DNA of 64,000 bases from Rheum nobile (taxonomy: Eukaryota > Streptophyta > Magnoliopsida > Caryophyllales > Polygonaceae), in the NCBI GenBank assembly GCA_027886185.1, contig WOAB01000568.1, positions 12,904,501 to 12,968,500 of the forward strand, written 5' to 3'. Position numbers and translations under genes: made by a program. The stretch's first letter is position 1. Each line of letters opens with the position of its first letter. The notes beneath the pieces are model-generated. The model was not told the DNA's origin and searched no databases. It was given only the letters and a program-made list of their open reading frames with translations. Of the stretch, positions 1-10,941 are shown one piece after another.

Positions 1-1972
1 GGCCATCATTCCGGTCGGGCCACCTCCTCCTTGGCGTCATGGCATGGTAAGCTGTGAGCTTGGAGTATAAATGGAGGAGGAGAAATCTGGGACAAGCTCC
101 ATCTTCATCCTCTGAACTTTTCTCTGAAAACTCCATGAAAACACAAGCTCTTGAGCTTCGTTTAAGAACGATTTGAATCCCTTTGAGTGTTGAAAGAGGT
201 GCTCCTAAGTGGTATTCAAAGGCCTAAGGTGTTGGGAAATCAAACCAAGAACGAATCAAAGTCGAAACGAATTGATTTGGGTGAGTTTTCTTCCTGAAAA
301 AGCTGTCGAAGCCCCGCCTCTGTCTCCTGACCGCACCCGCGGTGAGGGCCGACCGCACCCGCGGTGAGCTGGGTTCGTGTTGTGTCTCTCGGATGTTGTG
401 GTCTTGGGCAAGGCTTGATTCCTTTGATTCTTTCCTTATTCTTTTAGATTCATATATGTAGATATTGAATCTAACTTAGGGTCTTGTTATGGGTCATTCC
501 AGAAGGATTTAATATCCAAGATCTGTCCCAATTCAGACCCGGAAACTGTTATCTTTAAGCTCGTTAAGCTTTCGTCAAATCTAAGGCAAGTGGCGGTTCG
601 CTCTTGCTCATCATTCCATATTTACATTGATTATCAATTATTTCATTGTTAATTAATTTGGAATGAATATTGTTTTTGTCTGAGATCAGTTTTGATAAAC
701 TGTTTTGGAAGATTAAAAGATGACATGATAATAGGTTGTATATTCTGTTAGAATCAACGCTATTATATATATATATTAATAGATTGAGATATATCTATGA
801 TGTTGGCCTTGAGGGCTTTGATATAATTATTACTGTGTTGAACTGTTTAGTTATCACGAGTAGTAGGAACGTTGGACTCTTCGACGTCCAGTCGTTTCTT
901 TATAATATTAAATGGTGTGTAGGGCGGCAAAACCTCTAACATCATTATGTTGGTCATGACCGGCCTCTATACGTTTAGTGCAGAGGTGGTGCACTTAGCC
1001 AGTGTCACAAATCTCGGGAGTTGCTCCCAAAAGATCTCTTGTCTCGGACGAGATGATTATAAAAGCTTATAACGTGATTGTGCATTTTAGAATTAAATAA
1101 GATAAGCGCCGAGTCGCATATGATTAATACACCTGTGGCGAGTAGTATAGCTAGGTAATAGTGCAGCTTGGAAAGCTTGTCTTGACTTGATCAGAGTACG
1201 TTCTCTTTCCAATCTGGATTCGCATTATTGCGGTGAGGTTGGTCGTGAACCGAAACATCTTGTCGTTTTTGAACGCTTGTATGAGATGTTTATGTTCCAG
1301 ACATTTGTCATGTTTCTGATAAGACTCAAGTTCTTGGAGTCTTCTCTTGGATAATTCCTATAAGGCTCACTTCCGTTGGAGTCTTCTTTTGATAATGTCT
1401 TTTGATATATATATTCAGTAGAAGTATGAAAGGTTAACTATCGTTATCATCTATTATTCGAGAAGCGATGAGCCTAAACCTAATACGACTACTTCGAACC
1501 ACTCTGCTTTGTACCCTTGCATAGTCTTTCATTAGACTAACCAACCCAAATTATTCTCTGCATGGTTGGCTGGTGTCATCCGTTCGATTCGGCACATCAG
1601 ATAAGTTGCCACCTCGTGAAGGCTAGAGCGACTATAGACGTAAATGGTGTTTTTGATAAGTTTATTCAGGTTGAGATCCTTGGCAATGATCGCAGTGATC
1701 AAGACTTGTATTTATTTTAAAAGACTTCCGCTAAACTATGTTTACTCTGATTACACTGTATTTCGTTTGCTTTGACTACTCTTTGTTTCGTCCTACAGGG
1801 GATTGGGATGTAATCCCCAGACTTATGTTTTATTAAACATTTTGGTGTGTTGTACCTTGATTATCGTGTTATGAATTGTGTGTTATGGAAAAGCCTGGGG
1901 TGGCTTCGGTGTGAACCCGAGGTCACTGGCAGTAATACCTTTCCAAATGGGTTAAGATTTGGGGGTGTTACA
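1..1972 (+). mobile_element. LTR of a TGT...TGTTACA-family retrotransposon, left end outside window
   Basis: Seen: this stretch aligns along most of its length with the LTR at 50371-52751, sharing the TATA-type box (66-72), GC-rich CCGCACCCGCGG words near 330-370, and the shared end GGTGTTACA at 1972. The first part of the LTR is missing because the window starts inside it. Bases 1973 onward do not form a primer binding site, so this is either a 3' LTR or a solo LTR. The TGTAATACCC...GGGTGTTACA termini are common in Ty3/gypsy LTRs of the Tekay/Del kind, but with no internal region the lineage is inference. No coding capacity is visible. Confidence 0.75.
66..72 (+). promoter_or_regulatory. TATA-type box of the LTR promoter
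   Basis: TATAAAT is followed by a GGAGGAGG purine stretch. The homologous LTR has TATAAAA at 50880-50886 in the same context. This probably marks the U3/R boundary; transcription start was not determined. Confidence 0.5.
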
Positions 1973-2199
1973 ATATCACAAGAGTCATCGTGTTTTGTAC
2001 ACTCTCGTTGAAGGTCCCCTTGCTGTTCTTTACTTGGTTACCCATCTTTGAATGATATTGACCAAATATCGTGTCTAGACTACCATGTGGAATAGTCAGG
2101 AAAGTCTTTCAAACTAGAGTGTGCTCCTTCAACCCTATAGTTTAGTACAAAAGAGTTTAAAGTTTGATCATACACAAGCAATCTGTTTTCTGTATAAAT

Positions 2200-2334
2200 T
2201 GTCCATCACATATGGATGGAATTCATACGTGACGGACGAAACACTGTCATATGTCACGTGTGGATGGAATCCACACGTGACGTATGAAACACCTTCGTCC
2301 GTCACGTGTGGACATAAACCATACATGACGGACA
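2200..2334. repeat. T1 internal array: six 24-bp units of 7-1-7 near-palindromes
   Basis: Units start at 2200, 2224, 2248, 2272, 2296 and 2320, exactly 24 bp apart, each 15 bp plus a 9-bp spacer. Every unit is two 7-bp arms around one central base, for example CATACGT-G-ACGGACG, CACACGT-G-ACGTATG and CGTCCGT-C-ACGTGTG. Half-sites are mixed between units. The first unit, TGTCCAT-C-ACATATG, looks like a CpG-decayed copy. Confidence 0.85.
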
Positions 2335-2537
2335 GAGAATGCAGAGAACATAATGCAATGAAAATTTAGCAAATGCATTGAATACAGATTGGACAATCCA
2401 AGCGTGAAAATAATATTTGTCCAAGCTGGCACGAGTCTTTCCCTATATGGGAACAACCAACAATCATTTAATTATTTTATATTTATTATTTGAACCCATG
2501 AACTAGGCAACTGAGTACATTCTCCATTCTTTTGTCG

Positions 2538-2696
2538 ATGGCCCTATCAGAGGCGTCACCATTGCCTCCAGTATTTGTCATGTGGGAGCATGCACATGAT
2601 TCCTCTGCTGCTTGTCTGTATGATTCATTCGTTTCTCAGCTGATGGCGTTCGAATCTTCTTCCACAAGAAAGAGACGAGGTCGCAAGCCGACTTAA
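2538..2696 (+). CDS. Small ORF ending in a basic RKRRGRKP tail
   Basis: The open frame starts at ATG 2538 and ends at TAA 2694-2696, giving 52 residues. The same frame is open upstream to about 2500. It ends with a run of R and K including RGRKP, which resembles an AT-hook or a nuclear localisation signal. It lies between the two T1 palindrome arrays, where T2 keeps its GRF/coiled-coil gene, so it may be the last exon of a transposon protein. No family is recognised, and it could be chance. Confidence 0.3.
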   Translation: MALSEASPLPPVFVMWEHAHDSSAACLYDSFVSQLMAFESSSTRKRRGRKPT

Positions 2697-2985
2697 ATGC
2701 TATTGTACTCGCACATTGTAATGCTATTGTGATCCATGATTGCAATGCTATTGTAATCCGACTTAAATGCTATTGTACTCGCCTTGGCGCTTAAGAGATC
2801 TCTATTTTTTGTCCCGTCTTTGGAGAAGTATAACCTTTTCTACGTAACTCCAAATTGAGTGATTCCAACGTCAGAATAAAGATCAAGATGTCAACTATAA
2901 CTCCTCCAAATTTCAGCGCGTGTAGACCAGAGAATCAAAAGTTATGACGATTCCAAAATCGTGTCGCAGTTTTATAAAACAACTC

Positions 2986-3063
2986 CGTCCGTGACGGATG
3001 GGTCATATTCGTCCGTGACGGACGGCCCAGTGCGCTAAAAAAAAATTTACCCGGTGCGCTAAA
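2986..3063. repeat. T1 terminal array and doubled terminal word
   Basis: Two 15-bp near-palindromes, CGTCCGT-G-ACGGATG (2986-3000) and CGTCCGT-G-ACGGACG (3010-3024), are 24 bp apart. They are followed by GTGCGCTAAA at 3030-3039 and 3054-3063, again 24 bp apart. The second word probably lies at or close to the transposon's right end. Confidence 0.75.
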
Positions 3064-3960
3064 TAGCAACGGCCTAAAAAAATAGCAAATGTAAACAAAT
3101 AGTACATTCAATTTGCCTTGCTGTTATGCATCGGGAATAACAGTATATGCATTATTATGTATATACTCAGAAATAACAGTAAATGCACTATTATGTATAT
3201 AATATGATCAAATAATAAAAAGATTATGTGTATCAATTAGAGTATGACTACTCGATCGGTCTTACATTGCTTCGAAAATAACAGTATATGAGTAAAAATA
3301 GACATGTAAGTCTTCCTTCTCTAAGTTGTAGCAATGTCTATATTTATTTGCATATGAGTAAAAAGGTAAGGTAGATAAAAAAAATAGGTCAAACTATCTA
3401 ATTTAACTCATATATCAATAAATTATAATAATTAATCATGGTAAAAAATAACCATATATATTACTTTAACACTAAATCAATTTAGAAGACTACGTAACAA
3501 AGAAAAAGGTGAAAATGGATATACATAATCTTACTTCATAACTAAAAGGTATATACATAATCTTACAAAAAAAAGAAAATATAATATTTACGTTGGACAT
3601 AAAATTATATACGTTGGACATAAAATTATTCTATAATATTAATCATGGAACAATTAAGGATATATAATATTTTAACACTAAATCAATTGAAAGACTACGT
3701 AACAAAGGAAAAGGTGAAAAGGTATATACATAATCACGTTGCAGACTTATTATGGAACAATTAAGGAAATAAAAAAAATATTTTGTAGTTGAAATATGTG
3801 TAAGAAAAACTAATATGTACATAATTATTTGATGACGTGGCATACTTAGATGAACGATACGTAGAAAAGATAATTACGACTTTAGTAATAGTATATATAG
3901 AATATAGATACATTTATAAGATTTCCATTAAACGACAAAAAACTAAAGAACAGAAGCTTC
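3064..3960. other. AT-rich stretch with an internal duplication, no gene
   Basis: About 0.9 kb of AT-rich DNA with no convincing ORF. A block at 3434-3560 recurs at about 3638-3745: both contain ATTAATCATGG, TTTAACACTAAATCAATT, GACTACGTAACAAAG and a GGTATATACATAATC run. The duplicated blocks lie just left of a Helitron 3' end and probably belong to that element. Confidence 0.55.
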
Positions 3961-3966
3961 GGTTTT

Positions 3967-3997
3967 CCCGTGCGAAACACGGGGCCCCGACAACTAG
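3967..3997 (+). mobile_element. Helitron 3' terminus (hairpin plus CTAG)
   Basis: A 6-bp stem CCCGTG (3967-3972) / CACGGG (3978-3983) with a 5-base loop lies 10 bases before CTAG (3994-3997), followed by T. Helitrons typically end in a short GC-rich hairpin about 10 bases before CTRR and insert between A and T. The 5' TC end was not located, so only the terminus is called. Confidence 0.65.
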
Positions 3998-5394
3998 TTG
4001 CCCTAATTTTCCAAGAGATTTGGAAAAATTATCCATAGCCACACCATTAGAATTAATGATATCTCCTTCAATTCGAGTTTTTTATCTGTAATGATATTGC
4101 CTTACGAACACCTTTTAATACATTATAAGCTTCTATTTGTAAAACAAAAGTATCAACAATTTGTTTCCTATGTAAGTGGATGATTTCTCCCATATGGTTT
4201 CGTAAAAAAACCAATACGAGATGACTAATTAGTTCATTTTGATCCATCAAAGTTGTGTTTGACCCAATCAAAAGTGACTTTTTTTCATAACTCTATTTTT
4301 GAAAGACAATTTTTTATTTTTTATAGTTTTACTCTTGAGAGAAGTGGAAAATTTCCAATTTTTAAACTATAAAAAGGATATATTATCACTAGAAAAGGGT
4401 ATTCTGATGCTAAGAAAGTAAGTTATTGTTCCACTTTTCCCCTCTTTTCTATGTATTTGCAAGTGATATTATTTGTTACGGCATGACGAAAGATAGTCAG
4501 GGAAAATTTGAACGTGTTGTTTGGGAGTGGAATTTGATTTTGGTATTGTCTGACTGATATTCGTTTAAAATTTTCTGTTGGATTCTATTGTATTTCTCGG
4601 ATATCGATCTTGAAGCTCTGTCCATATCCCTCGTATGGTGAAGCATTCATTTCTTTCAAAGTACATGGTTTCAGTAAATTGGTATGATTTGTTAGCAACA
4701 ATCAACATTTTGTTGCTATATTTTCTTTTTGCACATAAAGTTTTTGATGAAATGTCTCTAATTGAGGGAATGACACTATGTTCATGTTCGGCTATTAAAG
4801 AATCACTATATGAAATTGAAAACAGTGAACAAGTCATTTACACGGTTTCAATAAATTGGTATAGTTAGCTATATAGATTTTCTTCGTCTTCTGTGATTAG
4901 TGTTCCAATGTTGATAAGGCTACTATCTTAGCTTGTATGTCATGGCTTCCGCTATCACTTGAGCTGACATATCTTTGGTAAACCTTGTTTTCATTTACTG
5001 CATAGAATAACTCGGCGATTCTTCCTACATCTAATCTTCTTTTTATCATTGAGCATTTACTTCCGCTATCACTTTTTTTCATTTACTGTGGTCATTTATC
5101 ATTGAGCATCAGTTATTTGGGTTTTGTAGGTAATCAAAATGATCAGGTGATGCTTAGTAGAAATAACAGAGTTGATACGTACACATGCTATAACCAATAA
5201 TGGAAAGACCAATCTTAGGTAGATAAGTCTCTAATGGATTTTAAAGCACTTCATAGAAGTTTATTTAGAATAATTTTATCACTTAATTTGCATATTACAA
5301 CATGTTAATTTACTTCATTTTTAGCCCGCTTCTAGTTAATTTATTATATATGTAACTATTAATCTATTATTGGTGACACTTCGCTTTATTGTAG
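3998..5394. other. Intergenic DNA without a recognised gene
   Basis: AT-rich sequence. Short open frames exist: complement 4068-4271 (67 residues), 4635-4868 and its antisense 4565-4837, and complement 4897-5082 (61 residues). None shows a motif I recognise, and opposite-strand frames overlap. The two minus-strand frames with near-normal codon texture (4068-4271 and 4897-5082) could be relic exons. I assign no function. Confidence 0.5.
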
Positions 5395-5541
5395 TTTTAA
5401 CAAGTGGTGGTGATGGCAACAATTATCAATTAGTGGTGATGACACGTTGAAAGTGTCACCAACTAGTGTCGATGACACTTCAAAAGTGTCACCAACTAGT
5501 GTCGATGATACAACTAGAAGTGTCATCAAAACAATAAGTGT
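5395..5541. repeat. Left piece of the CACCAACTAGT palindrome-array element
   Basis: Units containing GTGTCACCAACTAGTGTC repeat with a period near 33 bp (5453, 5486) and pass into GTGTCATCAAAA-type units. The array breaks at 5541 because E1 inserted there: AGTGT at 5537-5541 is repeated at 47798-47802, and the same GTGTCATCAAAA pattern resumes after it. Confidence 0.7.
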
Positions 5542-6250
5542 TGATAGTGCGTCATAATTTCATGATAACATCAACGCGTTCTATATGTCTCATCGACACA
5601 CCAGACCACGAGGTACATCTAACGCGGTGATCCCAAGACCTTGCTAGGAAGGAGAGTAAAGGAGAGATACGAGAGGAAGAGAGACCACGAGGTACATCTA
5701 GCGCGGCGATCCCAAATGACCGCGTCACCACACCGACAACACGTCTTCCATCTCCCATAAAGTCATGACCGCGTAGTAGCCGTTGGATACTTCCAGGCCG
5801 ATGTGAATCAATCGGACCAATCCGGGCATGCCAATCATGCATCACTCTAGCTTGACACGCGCCTTCCCACTCCGCCGGTCCAATCAACGCCTTACACCTC
5901 CTTGCCGACGTCTGCCACAGGATGAGCTGCGAGGTGACATGTGTCCCTGCATGTCGACTAAGCAGAAGCAGAACTCTTCGCTTATAAATAGCTCAACACC
6001 CCTAAGAAATCGGGGTCGAGAAAAAGGAAAAAACAGTTCCACGAGGTTGTTTTAGCTCTTTTCAAGATCTGTGATGATTCCCGTGTAATTGTAAAAAGAG
6101 TGGAAAGTTTTGTGTTCGTCGTTTATAATACACCGCGTCCTTTGATTGAGTTTGTTTTTTTGTGCTAAGAGTGATTCATCGCGTTCATTTAGGATCAAGT
6201 TTTGTATAGCTTTGCACACTTTACCTACTTAGATAACGTGGGAATCATCA
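5542..6250 (+). mobile_element. E1 5' LTR (709 bp)
   Basis: Starts TGATAGTGCG and ends GGAATCATCA. Bases 5840-6250 correspond one-to-one in length (411 bp) with the surviving 3' LTR piece at 47387-47797. It contains a TATA box at 5983-5990. The repeated CCACGAGGTACATCTA segments near 5608 and 5689 show a small internal duplication of about 80 bp. Confidence 0.9.
5983..5990 (+). promoter_or_regulatory. TATA box of E1 LTR
   Basis: TATAAATA lies in the LTR in a CTTCGCTTATAAATAGCTC context. The 3' LTR keeps CTATAAATAGCTC near 47530. It is the likely core promoter of E1. Confidence 0.65.
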
Positions 6251-6251
6251 C

Positions 6252-6269
6252 TGGCGCCGTCCGTGGGGA
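6252..6269 (+). other. E1 primer binding site
   Basis: TGGCGCCGTCCGTGGGGA begins one base after the LTR. The leading TGG and length fit a tRNA 3'-end complement. The exact tRNA was not assigned, but TGGCGCC-type sites are usual in Tat and Athila elements. Confidence 0.7.
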
Positions 6270-6318
6270 ACATCCTCACACTAGGGCGACTTGGTCCTCT
6301 TTATGAACGCGGCAGAAG

Positions 6319-7750
6319 ATGATGTCAAGCCTTGATGAGTTCGACTAGTCAGAATTCGAGACGGAGACCCCAGTCCCTGGTTGGACGCCTCCACTGCACC
6401 CCGAAGCTTGGTGGTCCCACTACTCCCCCGCCATCCCAGGTTACCCGCCATGGATTGGTGCACCGTACGTGGCTCCCGCGCTAGTTTTTCATCAGTTCAT
6501 GCCTCCGCCAGACTTCGTTCCACGTCCTCAAGCACGTCTAGGGTTTGCCTTCGATGCTGGTTACCAAGGACCCCTGGCTGGGTATGGTGGACATCATTCC
6601 TCAAGTCAGTCTACAAGTCCCTCGCACCCTCATGATGATCGCGGAAATGTAGAGCCTCCCGTGATGTCGATGTTAGTATCCCAAGGAAGCTCATCGCGCT
6701 CTCATAAGCGCGACCAGGTGACCACTAGACAAGAAGAAGCATTAGGTGGGGAATTGCAAAACCTCTCCATCTTTTAGGAAGCAGTAAGGCATGCACATGT
6801 GCTGCAAAGATTCCGTCAACCCACCATGAAGGCTTATGATGGGACGTCCGACCCTGATGAACATGTTCAAGCATTTCTGAGTCAAATGGAGATCAATGAT
6901 TTCAATAACGCAATGTGCTGCCGTTCGTTTCCTTCCACCCTGAAGGGGATTGCCCTCTCCTGGATGATGAATCAACAACCATGTAACATTTGGTCTTTCT
7001 CCAAATTGATTCAAGCCTTCAAAACTCATTTCGGCAACGTAAAGAAAAGAAAGAAGACGATCCAAGACTTGTTTTCAATAAGGCAAGGGGCTGAAGAGTC
7101 GCTCGGGGATTTTTTCACACGCTTCACCAGCATCGCGTCTCAAGTTACCAGTTTAGAGCCAATCATAGCGCGTGAAGTTTTGATGAATAACTTGGCAGAT
7201 GGGCAGTTCAAACTCTCCGTATATCGAGAGCATCCTGGAACATATGACGCGCTGAGAAGTTATATTTCGCGGCAAGTTTACGCGGAAGAGGCAATGAGGG
7301 GTAAGGGAGGGAAATCCCAGCAGATCAAGTGGGACCGCGTTCACACGTCTAGGGAGAAAGACAAGCGCGAAACCAAGCCTCCATTTCCAGACAGAGATAA
7401 AGCGTGAGGTGAAAGCCGCCCCCCAGTTAGAGACGCCTATGAGGTTGGCCGGTCAGAGCGCCGAGAACATCCCGCGGCGTATAGACAACAAGCGCGAGAA
7501 AACAGGATGTATCAGCATGACAACCCTCGCGAGTATTATGGCAACCAGCAGGGCGATCGTCGGGAACCAAATGCCCATGACAAGAGCCCACACTGGGACA
7601 AGCCTTCGTTAGGAAGGAGGCCCGCTCATGAAGGGCAACATAATCATCCTGATCCGACATCCCGCCCGGATGGCTACATCAACACCATCGCAGGAGGACC
7701 TTCCCTCGCGGGTTCCAGTAATCAAGAAAGGAAGCGGTATGCGCGGGAAA
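6319..7750 (+). pseudogene. gag: E1 gag, first half of the gag-protease frame (broken)
   Basis: Capsid/nucleocapsid precursor of the Tat element. The frame starts at ATGATG (6319) and runs to 7750, where E2 interrupts it. In-frame stops are TAG 6346, TAG 6775 and TGA 7405, each explicable as CAG or CGA losing a cytosine. Past the proline-rich N-terminus, the region around 6826-7200 matches the retrotransposon gag core: YDGTSDPDEH near the start, then FPSTLKGIALSW and an F..LI..F..HF segment. A long basic/polar tail follows (KDKRETKPPF and beyond). The same frame continues in the protease piece at 15929 after E2. Confidence 0.85.
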
Positions 7751-7751
7751 G

Positions 7752-8692
7752 TGATGTGACCCTGCCTCCCATGACGGCCCAAGACGAGGAAGAAGCCATG
7801 AGCCTACTCTCAAAGGGACTAGTAACAAGGTCTAGGTCCAAGGCCATCACCGCCGCCGTCGCGTCACTTATCGCACGCGCCGCCGCCAGCCAAGGAAGCC
7901 CAGAGACCAATCCAAGGCTCGTCGTCCTTGCCACCATCGGAAGTTCTGAAGACTGTGAAAAGGCCGCGTTCTTTTGAAGACTGTGCCACCTCGTCGTCTC
8001 ACGCGATGATCTCTTCAAAGCCTTCAACGCGTCCATGAGTTTCACACGTTCTTTTTAAGACATTATCTATATTTGGTATTTCCAGCTTGTTTAGATAGTT
8101 TCTTTATTTGCAACGTTTTAGATAGTTTCCTTATTTATATCATTTAAGAAGTTTCCTTTTATCTTTTAGGGTTTGTGCCTTTTGCATGCTTGCATGGGCT
8201 AGCCCTTAGGCTCGTTTCGACCCAAGCCCATTAGGTCTTGGTCGAGACCCCTTCCCTATTTATACCCTATTTTGTACTCTTTATTTCTCACGTTCAAAGT
8301 TAAAGTTCAAGGTTTAAAGTCGAGTGTTAATCCCTCCTTCCCTTGATCGGATGTCACCCATATCCCTCTCATCCCCATTCACTCCGCCGCCGATGCTACG
8401 GAAACCACTCGATCTCCATCGAGCTTATCCCCTCCGCAGTCGACGCTATGACATCAACGACTTGTCCCTTCAAGTCGTCTATCCCTCCATTCAATCGCTT
8501 CCGCCACCACTATCCATACTCCCATCAACTCGCTTCCATCGCCACCGTGATCACCACCACCACCACCATCATCGTGTTCTTCCGTTCACGATCACCACCA
8601 CTGTGACGTTCAGACGTGACTTCCCAACCAAGACTAGATCCAAGGCGTCTCCTTTGACAACTTGGCTTGACACAGGAGGCAAGGACACATCA
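7752..8692 (+). mobile_element. E2 5' LTR
   Basis: Starts TGATGTGACC and ends GGACACATCA. A TATTTATA box lies at 8257-8264. A short CAC/CAT triplet tract lies near 8550-8575. The first ~225 bp stay open as the integrase C-terminal tail when read in the 3' copy. Confidence 0.92.
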
Positions 8693-8694
8693 AC

Positions 8695-8709
8695 TGGCAT
8701 CAGAGCCCA
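8695..8709 (+). other. E2 primer binding site
   Basis: TGGCATCAGAGCCCA, two bases after the LTR, is close to the TGGTATCAGAGC complement of the initiator methionine tRNA 3' end used by many plant LTR retrotransposons. Confidence 0.75.
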
Positions 8710-9514
8710 GCAATCTTGTAAGTCACGAACTCAAGTTCCAATTTTGTTCACGAAATTTTCTCTTGACCCCATTGTCTTCTTTTCATATTATCGCGAGAAA
8801 AACAACGTTTACTTCTTTCCTTACCTATTCGGTTTCTACAAGGTCCCACCTTGGCCGAATTTTTTTTCCTTCCTTCCCAAGTTTTGGTGTGTTAGGTAAT
8901 TTTGTTATCTTGCATGCTTGAATATTTTGTTTCCTTATTTCATGCGTGGATAAAGTTTCCTTGTTTGCTTGATTTTGCTTTTTAGTTAAGTTTACCAATT
9001 TCCTTATAAGATATCATCGAAATCTTATATTCTCTCTCCTCTCTCTACAAAGATCACACTTGTGATATTCTAGTTACTTAGACCTTTTTTTTAAATTTTG
9101 TTTCTTTTTGCAATCCGCAAAGATCAAAAGATAAGATCTCGGATATTAAAAAAAAAAGAAAAAAAAAAGATATCACAAAACAAAAAAAAAAACTTTCCAA
9201 AGTTAGGTAAAGCCAAAATAAGGCAACCCTAACTCCCTCACCCAGGTCTAAGCTCATCTTCTCAATCTCTCCATCGTCTAGGTAGCTTCCTAGAAGGTGA
9301 TTTCTTGCTACTCGATTGCTTTGTTTACGTTTGTTTAGGGTTTCAATTTGTTCTTGTTTGTTTGATTGCAACTTGCTTGATACACCAACTCTTGTGCAAG
9401 CCAAGCCGCCCTCACGGCAAGCCCAAACAAGCCCTACCTACGTGAACTTTGTGACTTGATTAGTGATTTGCTTGGTTGTTGTTCTTTGTTGTCTTTTGGT
9501 TCGTTTTTACTCCC
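8710..9514 (+). other. E2 untranslated leader
   Basis: About 0.8 kb between the primer site and the gag ATG, T-rich with a poly-A/G tract near 9145-9192. No ORF is convincing. Related leader sequence (AAAGTTAGGTAAAGCCAAAATAAGG in part) occurs on the minus strand in E5, about 29300-29330. Confidence 0.6.
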
Positions 9515-10941
9515 ATGTCTGGCCGTCTTGTTATAGGCACGATGCAGATTGGATCCAGTCAAGACGACCGTGAAGTTGACACAACCAACTGAGATCAACC
9601 CCCACAGTTGGTTCTACCTCAAGGCCAACCACCACAAGACCAACAACGCGATCCAATCATGGAATTGTCCGAAGATCAAACCTTGATCCATGCTCTAAGA
9701 CAAGAGATCGCGACTTTGAAAGCCCAACCACTAGTGGCACCCATCGTGCCGACTCCTACCCCTCCAAGTGCTATGGACGCGCCGCCTCCACCTGGAGCTA
9801 CTGACGCGGATCCATCGAAGACGAGAGCCGACAAAGGCAAACTGCATTCGATGTCTCAACATCAACCACAACTCAACAGAATGCAGAGTGTCATCGAGAG
9901 TCGCCAAGGCTTCGTTTCCCATGCGGACCGCTATGTCCCCAGAGCCACACCTGCTGGCTTCGACGACGGCTCCGACTACGACCACGACGCCGAGGATGAT
10001 CGAGGTGAGTACTCTGAACCTTACAATTTTGATGACATGTATGCCTCTCGGAGAACACAGCGCCGTGTGCAAGCCTCTACACCACGTGATGGCCGACGTC
10101 GTCAAGCTGCCCAAGCCGACGCGACGCCAAGAAGACACAGCCGCCGCGATCGTGGAGCTGCCCCCCGCGATGATCCTTTGAGGACACCCCCTACTCATCA
10201 ATGCATCCATGATGTACGCGATCATCTATGACACCAAAGTTTCCGGACACCGCGTTATGACGATGGCTACACGTCGATCACACCCAATGTCCAAGACGAC
10301 TTCGACGAGTATGATGACGAAGAGATCGAGGACTCAGGTATGGTCAATCCATTTTTTTTCCATCCACCTCTTGGAGATCCCATTGAGTTACAGGATCACC
10401 CTTCAGATTGGATAACTTCGCCGCGTCTCTGACCCAGAGGAGAACATGTTCCTGACATTGGCGGCGAGCGCCGCGATGTTCAACATCGAGACAATCGACG
10501 CGACAACTATGATCCCCAGCCACGAAGACGTCAACGCGATGACGCCTACGTGCCCAGGGATGACTTTGTCCGTGAAGATCGCGAACAACGCGATAGACAC
10601 CATGTTGGACGCGATATACCACATGGATTGCGCTCCATTAACAACCCTCTTTATGACGCTGCCCCACACAACGCGCTCAACCCAGCCCCAGAACAGCCTC
10701 GATACCAATGACCCCACGTCAAGGTAATTTTCATGGTGAATACAACCCCTATGTGTTTCTTGAATGGGTGCAGGCTACAGAGTACACTCTTCGCTATAAT
10801 CGTGTGCCACCTGAGGACCATGTTGACGCCGCAACGCTTAACTTCCGAGGAGCCGCCCGCGTGTGGTGGCATTGGTTCGAAGATGACTGCGTTCGACGCC
10901 ACAGAGCATGAGTCACTGAATGACATCAATTAGTCTACGTA
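9515..10941 (+). pseudogene. gag: E2 gag, N-terminal and central part (broken)
   Basis: Starts at ATG 9515 (MSGRLVIGTM), which matches the E5 start MSGHIVIGTM. A coiled-coil-like stretch (HALRQEIATLKAQP, about 9690-9725) is followed by an acidic and arginine-rich linker. The capsid core EYNPYVFLEWVQATEYTLRY is at about 10738-10797. Breaks: TGA 9590, TGA 10229, TGA 10433, a frameshift near 10725, then TGA 10909 and TGA 10921. E5 keeps R and W at the last two positions, so these stops fit CGA to TGA and TGG to TGA. Confidence 0.85.

Larger units (their letters stand above)
1973..3063 (+). mobile_element. T1: right part of a terminal-repeat DNA transposon with 24-bp palindrome arrays
   Basis: Seen: an internal array of six 15-bp near-palindromes (2200-2334), a short basic ORF (2538-2696), a two-unit array (2986-3024) and a terminal 10-bp word GTGCGCTAAA repeated at 3030 and 3054, 24 bp apart. 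The PMD transposon at 58230-62908 has the same layout with different words. The left terminus is not in the window; the LTR ending at 1972 lies to its left and may have inserted into it. No target duplication can be given. Membership in a MULE-like family is inference from the shared architecture. Confidence 0.55.

Noticed and set aside
4068..4271. Minus-strand 67-residue frame as a host exon
   Set aside because: No splice-site support or recognised family; left as an unassigned open frame.
4565..4837. Minus-strand frame as a copia gag fragment
   Set aside because: A single IWTELQDRY-like stretch is too little, and the opposite strand is equally open.
9731..10225. Minus-strand frame of 164 residues
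   Set aside because: It overlaps E2 gag, whose start and helix match E5; no motif on the minus strand.
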